Source: Macrotrachela quadricornifera (Eukaryota; Rotifera; Eurotatoria; Philodinida; Philodinidae). From it: a DNA stretch of 64,000 nt. The translations under genes were made by a program, and so were the position numbers. Where the stretch lies: positions 148,739-212,738 of the forward strand of contig JAJEKB010020796.1 of assembly GCA_022393335.1 (NCBI GenBank), given 5' to 3'. Shown in pieces: positions 19,393 through 34,300 of the stretch. Under the pieces are notes generated by a model. It was not told the DNA's origin and searched no databases. It was given only the letters and a program-made list of their open reading frames with translations. Position 1 is the stretch's first letter, and every line of letters begins with the position of its first letter.

Positions 19393-22300
19393 TTATGTTT
19401 GTAATAAAAGTGCCACACCAGCAAGTACCCATTTTGATGATTTTTCTTTTGTCTTCAAATTAAAATGCCAAATATACGTATTTCCTCGTGTTTTTATTCG
19501 ATATACTGGACAATCATAAGTACCTTTAGTATCCAACCGATCGATTGGTATAGCTAAAAACATTTGTTTTTATTGTACATCTAACAGTTTTTGAAAAAAA
19601 TAAAATTTACCTTTAACAAACATCACTGGCATGGGTGGACATAATTCTTTTAATTTTCCTTCTACTAATAAATTACTTTGTTTATCCCATCGTGCTCCAT
19701 CAATATATAAACTAATTTAATAAAATCGAAAATAAATAAAAAATATTTTGTTTTTTTTTTATTATACTTATGAATATAAGCACCATCTTTAGGTGTAATT
19801 TGTAATTCTTCTTTTTGTTTTTTTGTTACTTCAACTATAAGGCACATACGATCAAGTGGCCAATCTTGTTTTCGTGCTACTGCTTGCATAATTGAAGTAA
19901 GAAATGATTGTGGATTAAAAAGACCACCTAACCATACAGAATTTGGTAATTGAAAATCTGCTATCCAATTTTCTATTTCTCGATATCGATTTAACATATC
20001 TTGAAACCATAAACCTAATGCATAAAGTGATGGATATGCTCTATTAGCCCATTGAATAGGTACAAGATCAAGATAAAAACATTCTTGTAAAATTTCAATT
20101 TCAGATGATATTGCTAATTCACCCTAAGATAAAATAATGGATTATTCTAAAAGAAAAAGCAAAACATTAATAAAACAAACTTTAAGACCACCATCAAGTT
20201 CTTTTAAACTTTGTCGAATTTCACGTAATAAATGATTCATTCTTTCAGCTTCTTGTAAAGCAACAACAGCATATGGATTACGTTCATCAAGTCGTGCACG
20301 TAATTCAATTATACTGAAATCTTCAGGTATATGACTTTGAAATTGTTCAAGTACATTTCGAATCTAAGTTACATATATATATATAAAGGTTGTCTCAGAA
20401 ATTCTGAAACGGTTTTAAAATGAATTGTTCTCACATTCAACAAAAGCAAAGATTTTGAATCTTTGTTAGATTACTTGCACATACTTAGTCTTATATAATC
20501 ACAAAGTTTGTAATCTACAGGTCGTACTATGTATGAAAATCTGTAACAACACTGTTATGTACTATTGTTTCAAATTTCTTTATTGTCTTGGTTATTAGTT
20601 TAAAGATAATACAGTTAGTACTCATATTTTATATATCAATCGTTAATATAAAGAAGCTTTAAATTTGTTTTATTCTAGATTTATTAAAATAAATTATAGA
20701 AAAGTTAACAAAACTAGTGGATGATAGTATTGTTACAGGTATGTATTCATTATGTAAGCTATAGACTTCCGAGTTTCGTAATTATATAAAACTAAGTATG
20801 TACAATAATCTATCGAATTCTGAAATATATAAGTAATTACTTTTTCATCTCGTGACATCGTTCCACTTTGACCATGAGATATTGAATTTGTATCTCTTGG
20901 TGAAATTTCAATAAGTATACGAAAAAGTTTTTCACTTGTTTGAGAAAGAAAATCAATTTCAGCATTTGGATGTAATCCATAAAGTTTTGGTGATTCACTT
21001 GGAAGTTTTTCATCAATATAAATATGATATGATTTATAATCAAGTGGAGGTGGTAATGGAAAATCAGGTGCCAAATAAAGATCACCTTCAAACATTGTTG
21101 GATTTAAATATGTTTCAAGATAATTACGACATAAACGACGATCCCAATCATCTGTTATATGTCCACCATACATTATTTCACCAAATATATAACGAAGATC
21201 TTCCCAAGGAATTTTAATATTAGTTTCAAGATAATTACGTAGAACATCAATACAAATTTGTAAATCACCAGAAGAAAATGGATATTTTCTGTTAAAAAAA
21301 AAATTTATTTAATTTTTTAAAAATTAAATTTTTCTTACCGATTCCAACCAATAGGACCAAATTTGGTTCGTTGAGATACAACAGCATGAAAATAACATAG
21401 AGCAAAAAGAATAACTTTAAATTGTGTATCTTTACTACATGAATCAAGAATTTCTTGATCAAAATTATCTAATGCTTTATGAAGATTAGCTAACATTCCT
21501 AAATACACAAAATAAATTTATTAATTTTTTTGAAACAGAAAATTAATTGAAACTAAAATTTTAAGATATAAAAGCTATTTGATTTGTTCAAACTAGCTTT
21601 TTTTTATGATTCTTTTATAAAAATTTTCATATTATCTAATATTTCTTAATAATTAACAAATTGTCTTTTTTTACCTGTATGTGATTCATTTGTAATTTTA
21701 ATTGAATTTTCTAAAATTCCTTGTGGTATAACATGTGCACTTATATCTGCACTAGGTTCTGCTGACATGAAAAGACGAAAATTTTCTTGACTTGTTTCTA
21801 ATATTCGTTCTAATTTTCTTTCTAATATTGATAACCAATGTCGTACTAAATGAATATTTTGTAAAACAATCCAATGTCCTTCTTTAGCTGAAATTTCTAA
21901 TGCATTTTCTGCTATAATTTCTTGACCTTGTCCTAATGAAATATTATAAAATTTTCCTGCTTGTGATGTATAACCAAGTTTTTTGCCTAATGTTTCAACT
22001 TCTTTTAATGGATCAACACCAGGTGAAAGAATAAAAAAAATTGGAATTGATTTCGATGATTCTTCATAAGTTCGAGCAAAATCTGGTGGACGACTTTCAA
22101 TATATTTTTTACCAAGTTTTTCACCAACAAATAATCTTTATTAGGCAGAAAAAAAAATAAAAAAATAAAAATCTATTAATAATTAATTAGTTTACTTTAA
22201 TGCATAAAGCATTCGATCAGGTCGAACAGCACGAAGAATACATAATTGTTGCATTGTTGGTTTACTTTTCCATTCTCCCTAAAATAGAATTTGTTTTTAT

Positions 22301-25300
22301 TTATAAAAATTTTAAAAAAATTTACTGGTGGTTTTTCTAATTCTGGTGCTTCACTTTCAATATATTTTTTCCATCGTTTACTTGATATTTCAATTTCTCG
22401 ATCAAGTCCATGAAAAATTGGTACTAATGATAAAGCTTTTATACTTCCCCAAGCTTTCTCATTAAGAAATTCTACTGGACTTCCTGCATGTGATTCTTGT
22501 GGATTTCGTAATAATAAATCAAATTCAACCATATCAATTTCATGTTTTTCGATTAAAATCTATTGTATTTTTTTTTAATAATAAATAAAGTTTTTTTTTT
22601 TGTAATAAAATTTTATTTCATTAACCTGTAATAATAATTGCATAGTAAAAATAAGTTTATGTTCTTCAAAAAGACTTCGAATAATATAAGAATATGAAGC
22701 AAATGTAATAATATCAATAAGATTATCTATACGTATACGTATATCTTCATTTTGTTCAGCATATTCAATAGCTTTAAGAAAAACTAATCGAAATGATTTA
22801 AGTGAAAATTGATACATTGGATGAATTTTTGATAAATCATTCATAACAAAATAAATAATACATGCACGAATAGCTGTTGGACGATATAATTCACGTGTAC
22901 GATCAATTTGTGAACTAAATTTTTCTGCTTCAACTTTTTTTTGTTCAATTTCAATTGATGTATTAACAGTACGTTCAAGTGTAATAACAAGTTCAACATT
23001 TTGTATAAAATTACCTTCAGCTGTAGCTAAACGTGCTAATAATGAATCTTCTAATTTTTTTAAATTTATTTTATATTCATTTTGTTGTTTTGTTACTTCA
23101 AATTTACTTTTTTCTAAATCCGGTCTCTCAACAGCAACTATTTCAGCTAATAATTGTGCTTCAAGACCATCACGTGTTGTACTAAAATTTATTAATGTTG
23201 TTTGAGCTTGAATTTCTGGTGGAAAATGTGGATTAGCTAAACGTGTTTGCATTATTAAACGAAAATTAGGATGATAATCAATTTCTTTTTCACCAAATTT
23301 AATTGCTTTTCCTTTACGAATTAAATTTCGACTAATTATTGGTTCTAATATAGAATCAATATTTTCTTCAATACATTCAAGTAAAAGTATATCACCACGA
23401 CGTACAGCTGCTTCAACACGATCAAGATAACCTTTACTATTATAACGAAGTGTTATTAATTTATCAGTAAAACGATTTTTTATCCAACGAAGACCTTGTC
23501 CCTGAGGATCAACCATTAATGGCCATCGTAAACAATATGTAACAATAGCAGCATTTTCATATGAAGTTTGATCAGCTGGAAGACCTTGATTCATCCTATA
23601 TAAAATAAATACAATTTAATAAATGCAAAAATTTTATAGATAACCATTCTGCAATATCAGCATCATCAATCATAATTGATAATGGTTGAAGATCAGTTCG
23701 CATTGGGATAACACCCTACATGAATAATAAATACATTAATTATCTAAATTAATGACTGAATAACGTAAGACTATGAAAATAGACTTGATTAGACACAAGA
23801 TCAATCTCTCTCTGTTGATCTTATTATTGATTTTCTAAATTTTGTTTACTCATATGTAGTTACTTATTATTTTAATTATTGTACGTCCATGGCACTGCGT
23901 TATTTATATTTGAAATACATTCTTCTATGTTAATAGATTTGTTCGAAGTAAGTAAGTCTACGATTTTTTTTACATTTACGGTAATTTTGTTTTCTTCTTA
24001 AGCTATATTTACTTATTAAAAACCATCCTCATCCTCACCCTCAAGATTGAAACAAATAGTATATATATGTATTTATTATAGTTCGTTATCTGTAAGATTT
24101 TTAGACATACTTTCGTAGCAGTAATTGCTGATCTCCAATTTTGAACAAGATTAATTCGATAACTTCGTGAAAAATATCCAGCATATGAAATAAATGTTGA
24201 TGCTAATAGAACATCACCTATTAAAGTTTCTAAATCATTCTTTAATATTTCTACACGTTTTGTCCATATAATTCGACTTGATGCAAGACCATCAACAAGA
24301 CGTTCAGCTAAATCAATTTGACGTGCTAATCTTTCTTTTGTTCTTATAGCATCATCTTTTTCTCCAAGTGCTCGTTGCATTTTAAGATTTTCTTCCGTAA
24401 GACAATCTTCAAGTATTTGTACACGTGCAAGAATTTTTGAAAAAGCTTGTTGTGCTCGACTTAATTCTTCATTAGCTGCATCTAAAGCCATTTGTTTTGG
24501 TTGTACTTCCAAATAAACTGTATGAAATTTAAGAGTATCTTTAATTAATATAAAATATTTTATGTAGTTAATTAGAAAAATAAATAAATAAATATTACTA
24601 TCAAGCCATGTATAAATTCCACCAGCTGCTGCTGATTTAACAGCAATTTGTTGTATTAAACTTTCAATACTATTTGTTTTACTAATTTCCATTAATGTTG
24701 TATTAAGTTTATCAATAATAGTTCGCACTTGCGGAGTAACCTAAAACAAAACAATAAATTGAAGAATGAGAGAGATTCTTTTTTTCAGTTTGAATTATAT
24801 CAAAAGAGTTTAGCTTATTCTATAGGTCTCGTGCAGTTTTTCTTCATTTCATTAATAACTCAATCTTTCCAGATTCTTCAGGGGTGTTTAAGGTTTTACG
24901 TTAAAATTATGTATTTACTTTCGCAACTTGAAAATTTTTTAAACGTTGTAAAAATTTTTCTACTGGTCCAATAGTATTTTTTGCTTCGGTCCATGTTCGT
25001 TGACTTTCAGGAATAATTCGATTTTCATCAACCCATTTAAAAAGTACCACTATAATCATTTTTTTTCAATTATAATAATTTTATGGAAAATATTTATTTA
25101 TTTTAACTTACCAACCATGTTCATAACAAATTTAACAGTTTCTGGTGGTGATGCAAAAGATTTAAGTTCAGTTAATTGTCCTTTTTCAATATTTTCAAGA
25201 GCTAATCTTGCTGCTTCAAGTACAGGCTCTGCTTTAGCTCTATATATTTATTTAAATAAAATAAATTTATAAATAAAAATTTCAAAATAAATATACAATT

Positions 25301-28300
25301 CAATTGCACATGCCGCTTGTACTTTTTCAACTGCTGCTTTTTTTGTTTCAATTTTTCGACGTTCATCATCAGCAAATGACTAGATTATAAATTTAATAAT
25401 ACAAAAAACAAAAAAATAAAGAATTTTATTAAACAAACTTTTTCTTTTGCAACTTTATCTGCTTCTGCAGTAACTATTTTTAATGCAGCTTCAGCTTTTT
25501 CTGCTTTTGTATTAACTTCATCTGTCGTAATTTTTAAATCATCTTGTAAAATAGCAGTTTGCTCAGAAATTGAATCAAGTTTTTCTAATCCAGCTCGAAT
25601 ACGTACAATTTCAAGTTCAATTTTCATTTGTTTATTTTCATAAATATGTTGAAAAAATTTTATATATTCAAGAAATGTTTTTGGTGTTGTATAATATGAT
25701 CGTCGTTCATTTAGTAAATATTGTATTGATGTTTGATTAACATCAATATGTGTATTAGCCATAAAATTAGCTATAGCATAACGTAAATCATTTGATATTA
25801 ATTTAAAATCATCAAGAAAACGAACAACAACAGAATATAATGCATCTTTTGGCCATGAATGAAACCAATCAATAATTGTTCCACTAAATAATGCTGGAAA
25901 ACGACGTGCACGTATACGTAATATATTTCCAACAGGTGAAAAACACATAACTATTTTAAGATTTCGTCGTACTTTATCAATAAAATATTTCCATATTTGT
26001 TCTTTTGTTTCTTCATATCCTTGTGATTTAGCTTCAGATCGAAGATAATTAAGAATTTCTTCGATTTCATCATCAGTAAATAAACCAAATATTTCACCTG
26101 ATGATAAATAATCATTAATATAAACAAGAAAATGTTCATCAGTTATTTGTGCATCTGTTATAAGAAATACACATGCAAGACCTTTAAGACCAGCACGACG
26201 ATAAAGATTATTTATATCAGCTTTAAAATCATTTATTCCATAATTTGGTTTTAATGTTATTTGGAAAACATCAAGTGATGATACAGAAGCTGCTAAACGT
26301 GCTAATGATTGTTTTCCACTACCACCAACTCCAATTAGTAATGCATTACCTAATAAAAATAGAATTTATATATTTCACAATAGATAAGAAGAAGAACTTG
26401 TCCTTTTCATTACTGTAATTTGTACAGAATATTGACAAAGACAGTTTTAAAAGTGGTCACCTATCTCGTTAATAGTTTTTAAGGTATATCTGTAGTCTAA
26501 TATTGAATTTATCTCATACTAAATACATGACCATTTATAGTTGATAGTACTTTTCTTTTTCCTCATTGATTTTTGGTAGATGAGACTCAGCTATTTGCCA
26601 ACTGTTAGAAACAAGCCACAAATAAAAAGGACTAGACTGCTTCATAAAATTGATATTCAATTGATGAAACATTTCCTGTTGAAAAAGAAGCAGCTTTATT
26701 CAAAATATATTTGAAATTTTGATTGTGGTGAGGTGGGAGGGTGATTTTAAAACTAAATTTCTGCAAGAACATTCAATGAAAAGTTTGCTGTTTGACAATA
26801 GAAATTCTTTGGAAGTTACACTATTGTTTACCAATGTATTCTAAAGGTTCTATTATTTCCTACCTCGTGGTGATTCAAGTATACGATTAATACGTGCAAC
26901 ATGAACAAGAGCATCTTCAAATAATACTAAATTCATTGAAGGATTTGTTTCATTATATGATGCTAATGCATCTTCAATTATTTTTTGTAATTTATCCATT
27001 GATGATACAGCTGTATATTGTCCATCATTAATTCCACCAGAAAAATGTGAATAAATAAGTGGTCGAAGAAATATTTCATCATTTACAAACTAAGAAAAAT
27101 AAATAATACTTTTCTATTTAAGTAGAGAACTATGTTGAAATATATGAGAGTCCAAGATTAAAAAATTTCACACTCTGTATGTTTCTATAAATAATTTTAC
27201 TTCAAAATTTTTTCGTATAGTTTCTCGTAAAATTTTATTAAATAATTCTATATCTTCTTGATTAACAAATTTATCTGAATATGTTCTTTCAGCTTCATGC
27301 ATATATAAACGTATTAAATCTTGTGGTTGTAAAATATTTTTTGATGAAGTAAATAACATTCCCTTAAATAAAATTAAAAGAAATTTTTTTTTACAAAATT
27401 AATAACAAAAAATTTCAAATACTTGAACAATATTTGATAAATCACGTAAATTAAAAAAATAATGAAATTTAATAGCTGTTGGCAAAAATACATTTGATAT
27501 ACGTTGATGAAATTGTAGAGCAATTGTAAGAAAATGATTTAAAAGACTTATTTGAGTTTTTGGATCAATTTTATTAAAATTTGAAAATTTTGTTTCAAGC
27601 ATTTTAGAATAAATTGTATGAAGATTAGTCTTAAAATATAATATATGATTTATTTTTGTTTTTATTTTAATTTAATTTATAAACTTTATTTGGAAAAGGA
27701 AGAGCAAATGTTGCAAAATGTCGTTGTAAACGAGCATCAATATAAAATGTTCCTGCCGTTTGATTCATTGCAATAACAAATTGACAATTACGAATTTCTT
27801 TAAGTGTTAATTTTTGTCGATCATACCAATGTTGATAATCAAGATATTCTCGAACAATTGTATGTGCTTGTATAGTAAAATATTTATCACGTTCAGGCAT
27901 ATTAAAATCATCTATTTATTACAATGAAAAAGGCTATTTAGTATTGTAAGAAAATTAAAATTTTGACTATAAACTTATATACCAATAAAATAAATTAATT
28001 GTCGATTACTAGGTGCACCATATGTTCGTCCAGCTTTTTTTTCTAATGGTTTTTCAAGTGAATTTTGTAACATTTCACTTGTTGTATAATCTATGATTTT
28101 AAAAATTGAAATAAAAAAAGAAAAACAAGAAAAATTATTTACAATTTAATGGAATAGTTGATATAAGAAAATTTTGTGAATTAAATTTTTCTAAACGATT
28201 TTTAATTATAACACTTTTACCAGTACCAGCTGAGCCAACAAACATTACTGAAACACTTTTTTGTACAAGTGCTTCAAGCCAATATGATAAACGAACCGTT

Positions 28301-31300
28301 TCACTTGTAGGTATTAATTGTGACTAGAAAAGATTTTTATAATAAAATAAAATAAAAAATTAGATTAATAATGAAAAATACTTGAACAGGTAAATCAGGA
28401 TCAAAATTAATTTCATCAACAAGTTTTGACCATGGTTCAAATCGTTTTGTTTGTGGTTCAATTGAATAATCAAAAACAGTACCATGTGGAGGAAATTTAA
28501 TAGTTTTAAATTCATGAATAAACCATTTGGAAAATTCATTTCGATAATCAATCATTTGATCTTGAAATAGTGAACCACCAATAGCCCATATTGTTGCCCA
28601 AACAAAATATAATTCGTACCATTCTTTTGGACAATCAGGAGGTAAATTTTGTGGTGTTAATAAACAATCTATAATAGACGAAAAACTATGATTTCAACTA
28701 TTATTAAAGATAAGTTTCGTAAAAAAATGCTTGAATATATCTTCGATTAATTCGATGAAATTTTTAGCATTTTTACAGCTTTTGAATTCTACCTACTTTA
28801 ATAAATTCGAAATACGTTTAGTAATAATTCTTTTTAGTAAATTTAGTTCGTTAAATCTTAATATGTTCTCGCATTAGTTGTAATTATTTTTAAAAAGAAA
28901 AAGATGACTTTACTCTTTTAGTCTTTGATTGTCAGCAAGATAAATATCTAAACACTTTTGTATCGGATATTAACTATTTTTCGAAAAATTTTCAAATTAT
29001 TCTATCTAATATAATTAAACTAAACAAACCAAGAATATTGCATAACATTTTTATATGACAAACATCAACTAATGGTGTAATAGTTTTAACACGTCCACTT
29101 TTAAGTAATTCTAAACAACGTGGAATATATTTATCAAATAATAATAATAACTGATTTCGTTCATTAATTGTTTCTCGTTGTTCAACCCAACTAATATAAA
29201 CAGGTGCATATCCAATATCATTTGTTGATACATATAATATTCCTGCACGTGAAACTGTTGCTGGTGTTGCTGTTTTTAAATGACTTATTTCAAATAATAA
29301 ACGCATTGTTTCATTAAGTGGAATACGTTCATTACTAGCTAATGTAAGTACTTTATTATCATCCATAACAGTATTTAATGATTCAATCCACATTGGATCA
29401 ATATCACCATCAAGTACAATCCATTTTGGTGCTAAAAATAAAATTTTTTATTTTTATTAATTAAATAATAAAAAAAAAATAACTAAATTCTTTACAATCT
29501 GATGTCATATTAGCTAAATCTCTCATAATATTTGAAAATAATCCATCTTTCCATTCACGTGTTTGTCGATGCATATAACCAAATAATTCATCATTTGTTA
29601 CAGCTTTTGGATCAACTATAAATCAATATAAAAATAATTAAAATTATTATTTCAAGAAAAAATTCTTTTACGATCAATAGCATGTGGCCGACGTTTCAGA
29701 TTTTGATAAGTTTTAAATAATGTTTTCCAAATTTGTGTTTTACCTTAAATAAAATTTATAAATTTAAATTAAAATATTAGAAATGTTTTTATTTTTCTTC
29801 TTTTCTACCTGTTCCAGCATTTCCAATAATAAATACTGAATGTCGTACATCAAATATTTCTTTTAATTGAACAACTTTAAGTATAAAATTATTTTGTCCT
29901 ATTGAATTTGTTTCTTCAGCTTGTAAATGAAGATCTATAGCAGCTTCTCGAACTTTATTTTCAAAATCGTGATTTCTATAGACGAGAAAAAAAAATAATT
30001 CAATTATCTTTTTCTTTTTCAATACCTTTTTCGTTCAACATCTAATGCTGGAAATAAATCACCAATAAGATTAAGAAAAATTGGCATATCTTCCACAGTT
30101 ATTTTTGGTATATTAAAATCTCTTAATGCTCTCATAAGTACTTTATCTTCACTCATATCAGGATCAGATCGTCTTAATGTTCCAGCTACAACAAGTACAG
30201 ATTTAATTGCACGTAAACCCCAATCATAATGTTCCTTTTGAAAAATTAAATTTTTTTTCTTTTTATTTTCAAAATCAATAAACATACTTGTTTTGATAAT
30301 AAATCACGACATAATTGATATAATGTAACAAATTTTCGACTTAATAATCTTGCATCTGTAAAACCAGCTGATACAAGATTCAATTCAGCTAATAAAAAAA
30401 GAAAATTAAATTAATCTTTTATTAAATTTTTTATCTTAATAAACAAACCGATTAATTCAAAATCTGGTACAACCATTGCACATGGTCTAATCATTAAAGA
30501 AAAAATAAAAATAAAATAGTTTTTATATATTTAAAAATTTCTACCGAAATAATGCTTTTAAATTTTCTGGTAGTTCTGTTCGTCCAGCATAACCAGGATT
30601 CATTGTTATAAATATTCCAACTGATGGATGAAGTTTTATTTCTCCACTCATAAAATTAAATATTTTACGTTTAGCTCGTAATGCATCCTTTTAAAAAAAA
30701 ATGAATTATATAATAAATGATTGTATCTGCTTGCAGATATATGAGAAGATAAAGATCAAATCGATCTACAAAACGTTTTGATTCGGTTGTGTCGAGTCAG
30801 TTACAATTCTGATGCAGAGAATAGTTCTTTATTATGTGATTTCGAACTAAACTATAGCCATTTTATCAAAATCCGTTAGCTGCTTAAAATGCTGTTTAAT
30901 TGAAAAGGATATTTTTTCTTACGAAAATAAGTTTAACTTGAACTGCAACAACTGATAAAACTGCAATTGATATTCGATTAAATCTAATTTAAATAAAATA
31001 AATATTAAATTTGACTAAATAAAAAAAATTTTTTACTCATCAAAACATCCCCAACAACCACTTAAAAAAACCAAATAAACACATTATAATTTATATTTAG
31101 GAAAAAAAATATATAAAATAAATTTTATACCTCATTGCTAATCCTTTAAAAGTATTACCAATAGATTTATAATCAATTTGTTCTGAACAATTTGTAACAA
31201 AAACACATAAACCTAATGATCGACCAAGATCTATCATGAAAACATTCAAAAATTTTCATACAAATTTTTTCTTCAAAACTTTCAATTTAACCTTTAGTTG

Positions 31301-34300
31301 TTTCAGTTTTACCAGTTCCAGCCGGACCTAAAAAACTGAAACTATACACTAAATAGAGCAGATTGAAGTACTCTACAAACCAGCTGGAGCTCCACCAACA
31401 AATAAATGTAATGATTGTGTCAATGTTATATAGCATCTAGAATCAATACAAAAAAATCCTATATATTTTTCTATTGAAAGAACGCGCAAAAAAAAATAAT
31501 GGTGTCAGCAGTGGGAGTCGAACCCACGCCAGCATACGCTGACCAGAACACTCAACCTCACTGAGGAAGCATTACGCTTGAGTCTGGCGCCTTAGACCAC
31601 TCGGCCATGCTGACTACGGAAATAATTAGTTTTTAATCCAAATGAAGATGATTACCGATAATTTAAAATTTCAATTCTCATCACAAATACATAAAACTAT
31701 TAACTATACCTGTCTGTTAATGGTGTAATTACTAATCGACTCTTATTTCCTAAATATCTAAATATTGTAATAGATTATAATATAATTTAATAAATTCAAT
31801 AAAAATTTACTCATATTGGTATTTAAATTTTGCATCACATATATTTGCATAACAATTATTATCTTTAACATCCCATCTATGTCTTAATTGTGATTGCCAC
31901 GTAAAATCATTACTATTTTCAATCTAAATAAATAAATTTTTTTTGTTTTTATTTAAAAAAATTTTTTTTTTCTTTATATTATCTTACTTTAAGATTAAGC
32001 ATTTTCGAAATAACATCACGCGCATGAAGATCAATAAGACAAAGTGTTGTAATTTTTTCACGATCTTGATCATTTAAATGACTCAATAATAAATTAATAA
32101 GTGTATTCAATTGTACTATCTGTTTTTTATTATATTCACGTAATGCATTTGAAAAACCTTCTTCTATTCGAACAAATGTTCCATTTACTTCTGTTGTCCA
32201 CCTAAATATTTATTTCATTTATCTTAATAAATTTAATAAGACAATTTTTATTACAAACCATATTTGACTTGCAGTAAGAATAACTTGTGCTGGATAATCA
32301 AATATCCATTCTTCTCGAGGTTTATCCTGTATTTATAATCAATTAAATATTAGAGTTATGACATTATTTTAAAAATCTCTGTCACAATCAAATACATTCT
32401 GTTAGGTTGGATAAATTCTCAGCTAGCTCAATCAGCACTATTCTAAAAATAACAATCGACTAAAACTAATTATCATCGAGATTGCCTAAGAAATATATAG
32501 ATCACATGTCTTTGAAGTGACTATCAGATTCGAATCAAAAAAAAATTTCATTGAAATTATTAAGAATATTGAATGGATTCTTGTATTTAGTTTCAAAACT
32601 CTAATTGATTAATCTTTCATTTTATCACAATCATCGAATTCAAATTTTTGGACATTTTGCAAATAAGATAATCATCTAAGTTATCAATCTCTTTAATTAT
32701 TCATATTGTTTTTTTATGCAAATTTTTGAAAATATTTCATATATCTTTACATACTTCATAAGCAGTTACAGCGACTCTTAGCCAATTTCTAATTGTTTCA
32801 CAATGAAAATCCAATAAATGTGATAACCAAATTTCTACTGCACCTTCAAGATTACAATCATTAAAAAATTTCACTCGTTCTCCATCATCGGAATACACTA
32901 AAAAAGAAATTTTTAAAAATACAGTAAAAGAAAATTTTTCAAATCTTACTAGCATATGCTACTTTTAATTTATTACCATTATTATCTTCACGTAAATCTA
33001 ATTTATTTAAACTATCAAATACTTTTTTTAATAATCTCATAACTTTTTCTGGTTCATTTCCATTTGATAAAAATTCAAGTAATTCCGAACCAGATACAAA
33101 GAAAAATCTAAATTATTCATCGTTTTTGAGTTTTTTTTTTATGTCAATATTTAATTTACCGTGGAAATGCAAGTCGTTTAATTTCTATTTAAATTATTAA
33201 TAGAGATAATAAAAATAAACGATATAAGAAAATAAATACCTAAATAATCTTCTAATGCTTTTTGACATAATTGTAAATTATCTTTCATCTTTTCTAATTG
33301 ATCATATAAACCAGGACGATTTGTACAACGAATAAAATTTAAATCAGCTTCATTTTCTTTTGCTATTATCTATAAGAAAAATCTTTTTTTTTTTATTTTA
33401 ATTCAATTATCCTCTCTCTAATATCAGAAGATCTGAAATATTTGTCCCACAGATTTTTTATTCTACATTGAGATTTAATTTAATAAATAAATTGAACAAA
33501 CTTTGAATTCTTTATCAATTCTATCAAAAGCTGCAGTTTCTTGTGGTAATTGTATTCTAATATCATCAGTACCAATAAAAATAGCTTCTAAATTTGACCA
33601 TGTACGTTGTACATCTGTTAATAATTGTAAAACCATATCAGCTGTTGACATTTGACTTTTCCATGTAATAACATTATCAATAAAATGTGAAATAAATTTT
33701 GATGAAAGTAATGTTTGCAATTGTGTTTGATGTTCATCTAATGCAACAACTATATCATCATCAATTGAAACAAGTGTTACATTTGTACGTGGATGTTTTT
33801 CAGTATGAAAATTCATAATTGACCTTAGAAAAATAAAAATATTTTTTCCTTTCTTTTATTATAGAAAAGTATACCAAGTATTTTCAAGATCATTTAAAAT
33901 TTTTTCCATGCCTTGTTCTTTAGCTGCTTTATCAACGATATTTTTAACCTAAAGATTTTGTTTTAATTTAAACAAAAAAAATAGACTATTTAAATATTAA
34001 TTAAAAACCTCTTCTTCATATTTATGTAAATTAAGAACGAGTAAATCTTGAAGACTTGTATCATCTGTCATATGAATTTGTACACCTGTTTCTTTCATTA
34101 ATTCATCCCAATGACGTGATCTAACAGCATCATTACGAAATTCTCCTACGGAACGTAATGATGCAAGAAGATTTTTAACATCTTTTTCAATTCCATGATA
34201 AGCATTCCATTGATTACATTCTTTTGAAAGTAAACGTAATTCTTTATTTAAATAATTTTGTCGTAATTCTTGATCAATTAATTCAATATTAACTTGTTTC

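Noticed and set aside
20936..21217. Plus-strand frames opposite dynein exons (also at 8.45, 24.7, 25.0, 51.3 and 51.65 kb)
   Set aside because: They are antisense shadows of well-supported minus-strand exons.
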